DNA of 46,879 bases from CAYUVF01 sp964448045 (GCA_964448045.1 CAYUVF010000031.1:1-46879); one strand, 5' to 3'. Shown: positions 33,122 through 41,364, counted from the stretch's first letter. Numbers and translations are program-made. Notes: generated by a model not told the origin, from the sequence alone.

Positions 33122-33214
33122 AATTGGTTTACAGTTCTCCGGTTCGCCCCTGTCGGGCGTAGGTCATCGAGTAGTAAAGACGGACGCTGGCAAGCAGGCC
33201 CGCACGCAACAGGA

Positions 33215-33598
33215 TTATTTCTTGGCCGGGGCGCCCTTCTTGCCGGGCACTGTCTTCCGGCGTCCCTTCCGGGTGCGCGCATTCGTCTGTGTACGCTGGC
33301 CGCGAACAGGCAAGCCTTTGCGGTGACGCAGGCCGCGGTAGCATCCGATATCCATCAGGCGCTTGATGTTCATCTGCACCTCGCTCCGGAGCTGCCCCTC
33401 GACCTTATAGTCATCCTCAATGATGCGCCGCACCTGGCGCGTCTGCTCGTCCGACCATTCACGGGGGGTGAGGTCTTCGTCGATGTCGGCGCGCCCCAGA
33501 ATCTCCTGCGCGCGCGACCGACCGATGCCAAACACATAGGTCAGCGCCACTTCGCCCCGCTTGTCGTCGGGAATGTCTACTCCGGCTATGCGTGCCAT
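33215..33598 (-). CDS. rpsM: 30S ribosomal protein S13
   Basis: S13 lies in the head of the small subunit and contacts tRNA and the B1 intersubunit bridges. The 127 aa start MARIAGVDIPDDKRGEVALT at ATG 33596-33598, with VFGIGRSRAQEILGRA, IGCYRGLRHRKGLPVRGQRT and TNARTRKG near the C-terminus. The frame is open upstream to 33724, but those residues are not S13 and are excluded. In Bacteroidota rpmJ usually lies just upstream; here it does not. Confidence 0.97.
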   Translation of the reverse strand: MARIAGVDIPDDKRGEVALTYVFGIGRSRAQEILGRADIDEDLTPREWSDEQTRQVRRIIEDDYKVEGQLRSEVQMNIKRLMDIGCYRGLRHRKGLPVRGQRTQTNARTRKGRRKTVPGKKGAPAKK

Positions 33599-33727
33599 AA
33601 TGATTCGTCCTGTTGCTTCGTGGTGTAATGTAGTAGGTGGTGTGCCGCAGTGGTTGCTCCAAGCGAACCATGCCCAAAGACATACGGTGCCCCTGTGAGG
33701 CGCCCGCGTCCGGCCCCGGCGCATCGG

Positions 33728-33946
33728 CTACTTGTACCGGTAGACGATGCGCCCCTTGGAGAGGTCGTACGGTGAAATTTCAACTTTTACGCGATCGCCG
33801 GGCAAGATCTTGATGTAGTTCATGCGCATCTTGCCCGAGAGTAATCCCAGAATCTCGTGCCCATTTTCCAGGCGCACGCGAAATTGCGCGTTAGGCAGCG
33901 CCTCGATTACTTCTCCATCTTGCTCGATGGCTTCTTCTTTAGCCAT
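33728..33946 (-). CDS. infA: Translation initiation factor IF-1
   Basis: IF-1 occupies the A site during initiation. The 72-aa OB-fold protein contains GEVIEALPNAQFRVRLENGH, ILGLLSGKMRMNYIKILPGD and RVKVEISPYDLSKGRIVYRY, a full match to the family. It lies 25 bp after map and 129 bp ahead of rpsM; that spacer is where rpmJ is normally found and contains no L36 frame. Confidence 0.97.
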   Translation of the reverse strand: MAKEEAIEQDGEVIEALPNAQFRVRLENGHEILGLLSGKMRMNYIKILPGDRVKVEISPYDLSKGRIVYRYK

Positions 33947-33971
33947 TGGCTACGCTCTTTTGTGAAACAGA

Positions 33972-34766
33972 TTAATCGTAGGGGGCCGCAACTACGTCCT
34001 CGATATAGGAGAAGGTGCTAATGACCTCCGCCTCTCCATCCCGGACGACGACCGTATGTTCATAGTGGGCCGAGGCCTGGCCATCGGCGGAGCGCACGGT
34101 CCAGCCGTCCGCGTCCGTGTCGACCTGGCCCGTGCCGGCGTTGACCATCGGCTCGATGCAGATGATCAGTCCCGGCTTCAGGCGGCGGCCACGTCCGGAG
34201 CGCCCGTAATTGGGCACCTGCGGATCTTCGTGCAGCTCGCGCCCGATGCCGTGTCCGACGAGGTCGCGCACGATACCGTAGCCATGCTCCTCGCAGTGCG
34301 TCTGCACCGCATTCGAAATATCGCCGACCCGGTTCCCGGCCACGGCTTGCTCGATGCCAAGCTGCAATGCCTCGTAGGTAGCCCGGCACAGGCGGCGCTT
34401 CTCCGCCGGCAACGACCCTACCGCAAAGGTGTACGCCGTGTCGCCGTAGTAGCCGTCCAGCTTCACACCACAATCGACCGAGAGCAAATCGCCTTCTTCG
34501 AGCGGGCGATCGTCCGGGATACCGTGCACCACGACATCATTGACCGACGTGCAAAGCGTGTTCGGGAAAACGTTCCGGCCAACCTGATATCCTTTAAATG
34601 CGGGCTCCGCGTTGTGTGTTCGGATAAAGTCTTCCGCGATGGCATCCAACTCGCTCGTGGTCACGCCCACGTCAATGTGACGCGCCACCTCAGCCAGCGT
34701 ACGCCCCACCAGATCGGCGCTGGCGCGCATCCGATCAATCTCGCGTTGGCTTTTCAGGTGAATCAT
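33972..34766 (-). CDS. map: Type I methionine aminopeptidase
   Basis: MetAP removes N-terminal Met from nascent proteins. The 264-aa protein has the pita-bread metal ligands: SVDCGVKLDGYYGDTAYTFA (two Asp), VGHGIGRELHEDPQVPNYG (His), IICIEPMVNAG (Glu) and the last Glu near DGEAEVIS; the substrate His is in SAHYEHTVVV. The start MIHLKSQREIDRMR is typical. It lies between secY (39 bp) and infA (25 bp) in the standard order. The family needs two divalent metal ions for activity. Confidence 0.96.
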   Translation of the reverse strand: MIHLKSQREIDRMRASADLVGRTLAEVARHIDVGVTTSELDAIAEDFIRTHNAEPAFKGYQVGRNVFPNTLCTSVNDVVVHGIPDDRPLEEGDLLSVDCGVKLDGYYGDTAYTFAVGSLPAEKRRLCRATYEALQLGIEQAVAGNRVGDISNAVQTHCEEHGYGIVRDLVGHGIGRELHEDPQVPNYGRSGRGRRLKPGLIICIEPMVNAGTGQVDTDADGWTVRSADGQASAHYEHTVVVRDGEAEVISTFSYIEDVVAAPYD

Positions 34767-34805
34767 AGCGTTGGAACGATTCGCGGGCGGGCGGAAGCGC
34801 GGAGA

Positions 34806-36125
34806 TCACACGCGGCGTCCGCGCATCTTGCTCCCTTTGATGAAGCCGTCGTAGTGGCGCATCAGCAGGTGGCTCTCAATCTGTTGTAAGGTGTCGAGGG
34901 TCACCTGCACGAGAATGAGCAGGCTCGTCCCGCCGAAGAACATCGCGAAACCCTGCGATATGCCCGCCTGCATGGCGAAGGCCGGCAGGATGGCGACGAA
35001 GCCGAGGAAGATCGAGCCCGGCAGGGTGATGCGCGTCAGGATGTTATCGATGAACTCGCTCGTCTGCTTGCCCGGCCGGATGCCCGGAATGAAGCCGCCC
35101 TGTCGCTTCATGGTGTCCGCCATCTCTTTCGGGTTCACGGCAATGGCCGTGTAGAAGTACGTGAAGAAGACACAGACGAAGAAGAACACGGCGGAGTAGC
35201 CCCAGCCGGAGATGTCGCCAAACCAGGTCGCCACTTGCTGCATGAACGGGCTGTCCGGGAAGAACGACGCCACCGTCGACGGGATGAACATGATCGACTG
35301 CGCGAAGATAATCGGCATCACGCCGGCGGCGTTGACGCGCAGCGGCAGGTACTGCGTCGTCCCGCCGTAGACCTTGCGGCCCACGACGCGCTTGGCGTAC
35401 TGCACCGGAATCCGGCGGACGCCCTGCGATACCAGCACCACGCCGGCCACGACGAGGATCCAGACGCCGATCTCCATCAGGAAGATGAACAGGTTGTTGC
35501 TCAGATCAAACTCGTTCATCAGGGATTGCGGAAAGAAGGCAATGATGCCGATCATAATCAGCAGCGATATGCCGTTCCCGATGCCATCCTCGGATATTCG
35601 CTCCCCCAGCCACATCACAAAGACCGTTCCGGCGGTGAGCACGATGACCGTGGAGATCATGAAGAACGTCGGGTCCACCACGATAGCATTGCCGGTCGCG
35701 CCGTACTGCAGGTTGATCGTGTACCCGATGGACTGCAGCGCGGTGATGCCGACGGTGCCGTAGCGGGTAAGCTGGGTAATCTTGCGGCGGCCCTCCTCGC
35801 CCTCGCGTTGGAGCTTCTGAAAGTAGGGGACGACCGCACCCATCAGCTGGATGATAATCGAGGCCGTAATGTAGGGCATGATGCCCAGCGCAAAGATGCC
35901 GGCCCGGCTAAAGGCGCCCCCCACGAACATGTCGAGGAAGCCAAAGATGTCGTTCGCGCCCGAGCTCTGATCCGCCGCGTTGGCCAAAATGGCGGCGTCT
36001 ACGCCCGGCAGCGTCACATACGCCCCGAAGCGGTAGACGATCAGCAGCCCCAGCGTGTACAGAATCCGACGCCGGAGTTCCTCAATTTTCCAGATGTTGC
36101 GAATGCTTTCGGCGAGACCGGCCAT
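34806..36125 (-). CDS. secY: Preprotein translocase subunit SecY
   Basis: SecY is the ten-helix channel for Sec export and membrane insertion. The 439-aa protein has the family markers YRFGAYVTLPGVDAAILAN (helix 1/plug region), GIMPYITASIIIQLM (helix 2), YGTVGITALQSIGY, ERISEDGIGNGISLLIMIGI and QGGFIPGIRPGKQTSEFIDN in the loop before helix 9. It is ten-TM and of normal length. It is linked to rplO (46 bp) and map, and is transcribed with them. Confidence 0.97.
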   Translation of the reverse strand: MAGLAESIRNIWKIEELRRRILYTLGLLIVYRFGAYVTLPGVDAAILANAADQSSGANDIFGFLDMFVGGAFSRAGIFALGIMPYITASIIIQLMGAVVPYFQKLQREGEEGRRKITQLTRYGTVGITALQSIGYTINLQYGATGNAIVVDPTFFMISTVIVLTAGTVFVMWLGERISEDGIGNGISLLIMIGIIAFFPQSLMNEFDLSNNLFIFLMEIGVWILVVAGVVLVSQGVRRIPVQYAKRVVGRKVYGGTTQYLPLRVNAAGVMPIIFAQSIMFIPSTVASFFPDSPFMQQVATWFGDISGWGYSAVFFFVCVFFTYFYTAIAVNPKEMADTMKRQGGFIPGIRPGKQTSEFIDNILTRITLPGSIFLGFVAILPAFAMQAGISQGFAMFFGGTSLLILVQVTLDTLQQIESHLLMRHYDGFIKGSKMRGRRV

Positions 36126-36171
36126 AACTCAAGTTCTCGATTGATTGCCGCAGCGGCGAGTCACGTGGAGG

Positions 36172-36642
36172 CTATTGTTCGTCGAGCACGGTGGCTGAGC
36201 CTCCCGCCGCTTCGACTTTCTCTTTGGCGGAGGCACTAAAGGCATGAGCCGAGATCTCCAGCGCCACGTCAATCTCGCCATCGCCCAGAATCTTGACGCG
36301 CTCCGCACTGCGGATGGCGCCCACCTCTTCCATCCGCTCGGGCGTCACGGGCTCCGACGCGTCGAGCCGGCCCTCGTCGACGAGCCGGTTCAGCCGCGAC
36401 ACGTTCACGATGCTATACTCGGTCCGGAACGGATTGGTGAAGCCAAACTTGGGTAGGCGGCGAAAGAGCGGCATCTGGCCACCCTCGAACCACACCGGGC
36501 GGTTGCCCGAGCCCGAGCGGCTGCTCTGCCCTTTGTCACCGCGGGTGGAGCTGTGTCCCCCTCGCCCAGAGCCCACGCCGCGCCCAAGGCGCTTGCTGTC
36601 GCGGGTCGCCCCTTTGGCCGGTTTGAGATTGCTTAGATCCAT
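36172..36642 (-). CDS. rplO: 50S ribosomal protein L15
   Basis: L15 binds 23S rRNA domains during late large-subunit assembly. The 156-aa protein begins MDLSNLKPAKGATRDSKRLG, with the flexible Gly/Arg tail GRGVGSGRGGHSSTRGDKGQ and GNRPVWFEGGQMPLFRRLPK, then the globular C-terminal domain (VNVSRLNRLVDEGRLDASEP, LGDGEIDVALEISAHAFSAS). All are canonical. It stands directly before secY. Confidence 0.97.
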   Translation of the reverse strand: MDLSNLKPAKGATRDSKRLGRGVGSGRGGHSSTRGDKGQSSRSGSGNRPVWFEGGQMPLFRRLPKFGFTNPFRTEYSIVNVSRLNRLVDEGRLDASEPVTPERMEEVGAIRSAERVKILGDGEIDVALEISAHAFSASAKEKVEAAGGSATVLDEQ

Positions 36643-36718
36643 GATACTATTCAGTTGTGTGGAGGGTGCTCGTCGGATGCATCACCGGCGTGTGGTAGCG
36701 GCCGGTCACCCAAACACG

Positions 36719-36907
36719 TTATTCGTCGATTTCTTCGATGCGAATCAGGTTATGCACTTTGTCGATCATGCCGCGAATCTGCGGCGTATCGTCGTGGGTT
36801 ACGGTGTCGCGGATGCCTTTGAGACCGAGCGCCCGCACGGTGCGGCGCTGGCGCGTGGGCTTTTTAACCAGGCCGCGCACCTGCGTAATTCTGATTTTCG
36901 TAGCCAT
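36719..36907 (-). CDS. rpmD: 50S ribosomal protein L30
   Basis: A 62-aa protein with the L30 ferredoxin-like fold: KIRITQVRGLVKKPTRQRRT, VRALGLKGIRDTVTHDDTP and RGMIDKVHNLIRIEEID. It sits between rpsE (50 bp) and rplO (76 bp) in the standard order. L30 is dispensable in some phyla; here it is intact. Confidence 0.96.
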   Translation of the reverse strand: MATKIRITQVRGLVKKPTRQRRTVRALGLKGIRDTVTHDDTPQIRGMIDKVHNLIRIEEIDE

Positions 36908-36957
36908 AGCTGGACTAATCTTGAGCAGTGATCGATCAGCGAGGAGCGGAAGGCCTT

Positions 36958-37491
36958 TTATCCCTCGAAAACTTTTTCGAGCGGGATGCCGCGTCGGCGC
37001 GCGACTTCCAGGGCGTCTTCCATCTGCATCAGCGCATTGATGGTCGCAGCCACCTGGTTGTGCGGGTTGCTGCTACCAAGTGACTTGGAGAGCACGTTGG
37101 TGTAGCCCGCGCACTCCAGCACGGCTCGCACGCCGCCACCCGCAATCACGCCGGTACCCGGCGCGGCAGGCTTCAGCAATACACGTCCGGCATCCTGCTC
37201 GCCCACGACCTGGTGCGGCACCGTGCCGCCCTTCTGAATCGGGACGCGGACGACGTTCTTCTTGGCGTCCTCGTTGCCTTTCTGGATGGCATCGGACACT
37301 TCATTGGCTTTGCCGAGGCCTGCCCCGACCAATCCGTTCTCGTTGCCGACGACGACAACGGTGTTGAAGGAGAAGCGACGTCCGCCTTTCACTACCTTCG
37401 ACACACGGTTGACGGCCACCAACCGATCCACCCAGTTCTCCTGGCGCTTGCTGCTGGTAGCGCGCTTTCGACCTTTTCTGCTCTTCGCCAT
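36958..37491 (-). CDS. rpsE: 30S ribosomal protein S5
   Basis: S5 is on the back of the small subunit near the mRNA entry and affects fidelity. The 177 aa contain WVDRLVAVNRVSKVVKGGRR, FSFNTVVVVGNENGLVGAGL in the N-terminal domain and the C-terminal GTGVIAGGGVRAVLECAGYT, NVLSKSLGSSNPHNQV. The basic leader KSRKGRKRATSSKRQE is longer than in many relatives. The order is rplR-rpsE-rpmD. Confidence 0.97.
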   Translation of the reverse strand: MAKSRKGRKRATSSKRQENWVDRLVAVNRVSKVVKGGRRFSFNTVVVVGNENGLVGAGLGKANEVSDAIQKGNEDAKKNVVRVPIQKGGTVPHQVVGEQDAGRVLLKPAAPGTGVIAGGGVRAVLECAGYTNVLSKSLGSSNPHNQVAATINALMQMEDALEVARRRGIPLEKVFEG

Positions 37492-37535
37492 GACTGTTAC
37501 GTAGTTAGGTTCAAGTTCGGTTTGGTCGGAGACCG

Positions 37536-37892
37536 TTAAAGTTGGAGGCCGGCTTCCCGAGCGCCTTCGGCGAGAGCACGAACCCGGCCGTGGTAACGAT
37601 AGCCGCTCCGGTCGAACACCGCCTTCGTGATGCCCTGCTCCTGCGCCCGCTCCGCCAGCACCTTGCCGACGGCGCGCGACGCATCGGTGGGATCATCACC
37701 CGTAATATCGTCCTCCACCGTGGAGGCCGAGGCGAGTGTGTGCCCCTCGATATCGTCGATGAGCTGCGCGTAGATATTGGTGTTGGAGCGGTAGACCGAC
37801 AAGCGCGGACGCACGGGCGTCCCGTGGATCCGCTTGCGGATGCCGCGATGCACGCGGCGACGTCGCTCCTGCTTGCTCTTCTGCTTGGCCAT
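37536..37892 (-). CDS. rplR: 50S ribosomal protein L18
   Basis: L18 binds 5S rRNA and brings it into the central protuberance. The 118 aa show RRRRVHRGIRKRIHGTPVRP, RLSVYRSNTNIYAQLIDDIE and the C-terminal ITKAVFDRSGYRYHGRVRAL, AEGAREAGL. This is normal size and spacing, following rplF by 39 bp. Halophile character is visible in the acidic TVEDDITGDDPTDA patch. Confidence 0.97.
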   Translation of the reverse strand: MAKQKSKQERRRRVHRGIRKRIHGTPVRPRLSVYRSNTNIYAQLIDDIEGHTLASASTVEDDITGDDPTDASRAVGKVLAERAQEQGITKAVFDRSGYRYHGRVRALAEGAREAGLQL

Positions 37893-37931
37893 GATTCTCT
37901 CGTAGGCGTTCTGCGATTCGTGCGTTGGCGG

Positions 37932-38483
37932 TTATCGTGCGGCGGTCTTACCCGCTTTGCGTTCGATGTGCTCGCCCACATACCGAACGCCCTTGCCCTT
38001 GTACGGCTCGGGCGGGCGCAGGCTACGGATCTTGGCCGCAACCTGGCCGACGAGCTGCTTGTCGATGCCCTCAATAATGATGATGGGCGCCTTTTCGCGC
38101 CGCTCGACCGAGATGTCAATACCCTCGGGCGGGAGGAAGTAAATCGGATGCGAGAAGCCCAGGGCGAGCTCCAGCACGCCGTTATTCACCTCAGCGCGAT
38201 AGCCGACGCCGATAATCTTCAGCTCTTTCTTGTAACCCTCGGTCACCCCCTCGATCATGTTTTTGATCAGTGAGCGCGAGAGCCCATGGATCGAGCGGTG
38301 GCGCTTCTGGTCGGACGGTCGCGTCACGACGACAGCGCTGTCATCGACGTTGATGGTCATCTCCGGATCAATATCCGTCGACAGTTCGCCTTTGGGCCCC
38401 TCCACCGTGATCTGGTTGGTGGAGCTTACACTGACGCTCACGTCGTCGCCAAACTCGATGGGCCTACTGCCTATGCGTGCCAT
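37932..38483 (-). CDS. rplF: 50S ribosomal protein L6
   Basis: L6 lies at the base of the L7/L12 stalk near the sarcin-ricin loop. The 183-aa protein begins MARIGSRPIEFGDDVSVSVS at ATG 38481-38483 (residues upstream to 38552 are not L6). It contains NQITVEGPKGELSTDIDPEM, HGLSRSLIKNMIEGVTEGYK and the C-terminal RSLRPPEPYKGKGVRYVGEH. It is of normal size, 75 bp after rpsH. Confidence 0.97.
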   Translation of the reverse strand: MARIGSRPIEFGDDVSVSVSSTNQITVEGPKGELSTDIDPEMTINVDDSAVVVTRPSDQKRHRSIHGLSRSLIKNMIEGVTEGYKKELKIIGVGYRAEVNNGVLELALGFSHPIYFLPPEGIDISVERREKAPIIIIEGIDKQLVGQVAAKIRSLRPPEPYKGKGVRYVGEHIERKAGKTAAR

Positions 38484-38558
38484 GGATGGTCTGTCTACTC
38501 TGGATCTCAGTAACGGTGCGAAGCAGGTGTCACACAGCGCCGGGGGCGCCACGGCTGG

Positions 38559-38957
38559 TTAAAAGACCGTGGCCAGCACCTCGCCGCCTACGTCCACACG
38601 GCGCGCCTCTTTATCGGTCATGACGCCGCGCGACGTCGACAGGATGGCGACCCCGAGCCCGTTGCGGACTTGCGGCAGCTCGTCGGCGCCGACGTATTCG
38701 CGGCGGCCCGGCTTCGAGACGCGTTTCATCTCGCGGATGACCGGGTTGCCCGCCTCGTCGTACTTGAGGTACAGGCGCAGGAGCCCCTGCTTGCCGTCTT
38801 CAATGTTGAGGTAGTTCTTGACGTACCCCTTTTCGACGAGGATTTGTGTCATGGCACGCCGCAGCTTGGACGCTGGGATGTCGACGTGCTTATGGTTGGC
38901 CATCTGCGCATTGCGAATGCGCGTCAGGAAGTCGGAAACGGTGTCGGATGCACTCAT
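38559..38957 (-). CDS. rpsH: 30S ribosomal protein S8
   Basis: S8 binds the central domain of 16S rRNA and in many bacteria represses the spc operon. The 132 aa show DTVSDFLTRIRNAQMANHKH, IPASKLRRAMTQILVEKGYV and the C-terminal signature GLGVAILSTSRGVMTDKEAR. It is canonical and follows rpsN with an 89-bp spacer that holds a phased inverted repeat. Confidence 0.97.
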   Translation of the reverse strand: MSASDTVSDFLTRIRNAQMANHKHVDIPASKLRRAMTQILVEKGYVKNYLNIEDGKQGLLRLYLKYDEAGNPVIREMKRVSKPGRREYVGADELPQVRNGLGVAILSTSRGVMTDKEARRVDVGGEVLATVF

Positions 38958-38979
38958 ATCTCAGCAGGTTGCTTGGGAC

Positions 38980-39041
38980 GGTCAGCTCTCAGCAAAAGCG
39001 GGGTTGCGGCGGCGCTGACGGCTGGCGACTGAAAGCTGATC
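38980..39041. repeat. Seven-base phased inverted repeat between rpsN and rpsH
   Basis: GGTCAGCTCTCAGC (38980-38993) is inverse complementary to ACTGAAAGCTGATC (39028-39041) with three differences in 14. On the minus strand the motif recurs as ATCAGCT-TTCAGTC-GCCAGCC-GTCAGCG, a seven-base periodicity. The hairpin would form in the mRNA between the two genes. Confidence 0.5.
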
Positions 39042-39046
39042 GCAGG

Positions 39047-39316
39047 TTACCAGCTCGCCTTACGGACGCCGGGAATTTTACCCTCGAGGGCCAGTTCACG
39101 GAAGCAGATGCGGCATACGCCGAAGTCTTGCATATATCCGCGGGTACGGCCGCAAATCGGGCAGCGGCTGTTCTGGCGCACGGGACTGGAGTTACGAGGC
39201 AGCTTCTGGAGTTCGGTCCACGCGCCCTGCTCCTTCAGCTTCTGACGCTTCTCTTTGTACTTCTCGTACATCTCCTCCCGCTTCTTCTCGCGAGCGATCC
39301 AGCTTGTCTTAGCCAT
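39047..39316 (-). CDS. rpsN: 30S ribosomal protein S14, long form with zinc-binding Cys
   Basis: S14 sits in the head of the 30S subunit. The 89-aa protein has the long-type N-terminal helix (MAKTSWIAREKKREEMYEKY) and the canonical C-terminal ELALEGKIPGVRKASW. It also carries CPIC (about 53-56) and CRIC (about 68-71), the C-X2-C...C-X2-C zinc ribbon normally seen in the short 61-aa S14. Long S14 proteins of Bacteroidota that I know usually lack these Cys. It occupies the normal place between rplE and rpsH. Confidence 0.95.
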   Translation of the reverse strand: MAKTSWIAREKKREEMYEKYKEKRQKLKEQGAWTELQKLPRNSSPVRQNSRCPICGRTRGYMQDFGVCRICFRELALEGKIPGVRKASW

Positions 39317-39379
39317 AAGGGATTGATTCGTCGTTCGAAAATTCAGTTTCGGGGCCGAGGGGCGTCTCGGCGCATCAGC

Positions 39380-39958
39380 TTAGGCCGGTTGGGGCGTTTC
39401 ATCTTCCTCGCGCCGCACGAACGGCATGCCCATCTCCTTGAGCAGTGCATATGCCTCTTCATCAGTCTGCGCTGTGGTGACGAAGGTGACGTCGAGCCCT
39501 TCGATGCGGTCGACATTGTCGACGTCGATCTCGGGGAAGGCAATCTGCTCTTCGATACCCAGCGTGTAGTTGCCGTGGCCGTCGAAGCTGCGGTCGGGAA
39601 TGCCCTGGAAGTCGCGGACGTTCGGCAGGGTTAGCGTGATGAGCCGATCCATAAACTCGTACATGCGCGCATCGCGCAGCGTCACGTGGACGCCAATCGG
39701 CATGCCCTGGCGCAGGTTGAAGTTGGCGATGCTTTTGCGGGCCCGCGCCACCGACGGATGCTGCCCGGTGATCTTCCGGATCTGCTCGACGGCGCTGTCA
39801 ATCAGCTTCGGGTTCTCGGTCGCGTCGCCAACGCCCCGGTTGATGGAAATCTTGGTGAGACGCGGCACCTCCATGATGTTGTCGTACCCAAACTTGTCGG
39901 TTAAGGCGGGCACGACCTCTTCACGGTAACGGGTCTTGAGTCTCGGAGTGTAGGCCAT
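39380..39958 (-). CDS. rplE: 50S ribosomal protein L5
   Basis: L5 contacts 5S rRNA and P-site tRNA. The 192-aa protein shows KFGYDNIMEVPRLTKISINR, GVGDATENPKLIDSAVEQIR, ITGQHPSVARARKSIANFNL, RQGMPIGVHVTLRDARMYEF and LPNVRDFQGIPDRSFDGHGN, YTLGIEEQIAFPEID. All family blocks are present. It lies between rplX and rpsN; the C-terminus (REEDETPQPA) is acidic. Confidence 0.97.
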   Translation of the reverse strand: MAYTPRLKTRYREEVVPALTDKFGYDNIMEVPRLTKISINRGVGDATENPKLIDSAVEQIRKITGQHPSVARARKSIANFNLRQGMPIGVHVTLRDARMYEFMDRLITLTLPNVRDFQGIPDRSFDGHGNYTLGIEEQIAFPEIDVDNVDRIEGLDVTFVTTAQTDEEAYALLKEMGMPFVRREEDETPQPA

Positions 39959-40111
39959 TGCGTTCGGTCAGGTGTTATCGGGAGGCAAAGCGGCACCACG
40001 GGGGCGCTTTGGTGCAGGCAGCAGCAGATGCCCGATGCCCCATCCAAAAGAGTGTGGAATGATGAGCCGGTGATGCGGGTTTCTGCTGCATCAACGTTTC
40101 ACGCAGTACGC

Positions 40112-40465
40112 TTAGTCGAGCTCTTCGCCCGTCGTCTTGGCGTAGCGCACCCAACGGCTCTTTCCTGTTTCGGGATCTTCGATTTTCTTGCGACCCACGC
40201 GCGTCGTTTCGCCGTTTTCATCGAGCGGCATGACGTTCGACACGTGGATGGGCGCCTCGCGCTCTACGCGCTGCCCCTGCGGGTTCTGCTGGCTGGGCGG
40301 CTCGTGATAGACGCGGGTATTGACGCCCTCTACAATCACGCGCTCCTTCTCGGGGAAGGTCTTGAGGACTTTGCCCTCTTCCCCGTTGTAGTTGCCCGCG
40401 ATGACGCGCACGTAATCGCCCGTCTTCACGTGGAGCTTTTTCTGTTTGTTGTGTGTACGCGGCAT
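40112..40465 (-). CDS. rplX: 50S ribosomal protein L24
   Basis: L24 initiates large-subunit assembly. The 117 aa contain a KOW motif (VKTGDYVRVIAGNYNGEEGK), the loop VEGVNTRVYHEPPSQQNPQG and EAPIHVSNVMPLDENGETTR, GRKKIEDPETGKSRWVRYAK. It is canonical, with a somewhat extended C-terminus. The spacer to rplE is 153 bp, the longest in this part of the cluster. Confidence 0.96.
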   Translation of the reverse strand: MPRTHNKQKKLHVKTGDYVRVIAGNYNGEEGKVLKTFPEKERVIVEGVNTRVYHEPPSQQNPQGQRVEREAPIHVSNVMPLDENGETTRVGRKKIEDPETGKSRWVRYAKTTGEELD

Positions 40466-40540
40466 AATTGGATGTCTGGTTTCCGATCGTCGAATGTCGA
40501 GAGGAGCGCGGCCGGAATCCGGCGTGGGTCCGTCGTGCCG

Positions 40541-40909
40541 TTAGAGCACCTCCGGGGCGAGCGAGACGATGCGCATGAACTGCTTCTCGCGCAGCTCACG
40601 CCCCACCGGGCCGAACACGCGGGTACCCACCGGTTCGTCCTGTGGGTTAATCAGCACCGCCGCATTCTCATCGAAGCGAATGTAGGAGCCGTCGTCGCGG
40701 CGCACCTCCTTGCGGGTACGCACTACCACGGCCGGGCTCACATCACCCTTCTTTACATTGCCGCCCGGAATGGCGGACTTCACCGACACGATGATCTTAT
40801 CGCCCACGCTGGCATAGCGGCGTCCGCTGCTGCCCAGTACGCGCAGGCACTGCACTTCCTTGGCGCCGCTGTTATCGGCCACCTTCAGTCTGGATTCCTG
40901 CTGAATCAT
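40541..40909 (-). CDS. rplN: 50S ribosomal protein L14
   Basis: L14 lies near the factor-binding site and forms intersubunit bridges. The 122 aa begin MIQQESRLKVADNSGAKEVQ and contain YASVGDKIIVSVKSAIPGGN, VKKGDVSPAVVVRTRKEVRR, YIRFDENAAVLINPQDEPVG and GPVGRELREKQFMRIVSLAP. This is the full-length family signature. It follows rpsQ and precedes rplX. Confidence 0.97.
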   Translation of the reverse strand: MIQQESRLKVADNSGAKEVQCLRVLGSSGRRYASVGDKIIVSVKSAIPGGNVKKGDVSPAVVVRTRKEVRRDDGSYIRFDENAAVLINPQDEPVGTRVFGPVGRELREKQFMRIVSLAPEVL

Positions 40910-40930
40910 GATTCCGTTCCGTCTTTTCGG

Positions 40931-41007
40931 GTTCAGAGTTCCGGCTCACGGGTGCACTCCCGAGGCGGATGCGCAGCGCACCGGCCTCGGAACGCGGAAC
41001 TCACGAA
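40931..41007. repeat. Phased inverted-repeat spacer between rpsQ and rplN
   Basis: On the minus strand the spacer opens GTGAGTT-CCGCGTT-CCGAGGC and closes GGAACTC-TGAACCC, with the halves partly inverse complementary (AGTTCCG against CGGAACT). It is non-coding and similar in style to the spacers at 32640, 38980 and 46751. Confidence 0.4.
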
Positions 41008-41283
41008 TTACGCGGCGCGATCGATGATTTCGACGAGGCGCCAGCGCTTCCGCTTGCTCAGCTTGCGCGTCTCCATGATGCGCACCGTGTCGCCCTCGTT
41101 GGCGTCGTTCTCTTCGTCGTGGGCCATCATCTTGGACGAGCGTTCGATGTACTTGCCATACATCGGGTGCTTCATCTGGCGCCGCACTTCGACCGTGATA
41201 GTTTTATCCATCTTGTCGCTGACGACGACGCCCACGCGCTCTTTGCGCGCATTGCGTTCTACGGTTTGCGTTTCGGTGTCCAT
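41008..41283 (-). CDS. rpsQ: 30S ribosomal protein S17
   Basis: S17 binds the 5' domain of 16S rRNA. The 91-aa OB-fold protein contains RKERVGVVVSDKMDKTITVE, VRRQMKHPMYGKYIERSSKM and DEENDANEGDTVRIMETRKL, SKRKRWRLVEI. It is canonical and sits between rpmC and rplN. Confidence 0.97.
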   Translation of the reverse strand: MDTETQTVERNARKERVGVVVSDKMDKTITVEVRRQMKHPMYGKYIERSSKMMAHDEENDANEGDTVRIMETRKLSKRKRWRLVEIIDRAA

Positions 41284-41364
41284 AGTGGTCTGGTTAGGTC
41301 AACCCTTAAGTCGTTCGGCGGAGGGCGGCTGGCAGGTACACGGCTTCTGTTACACGGCTTCGTG

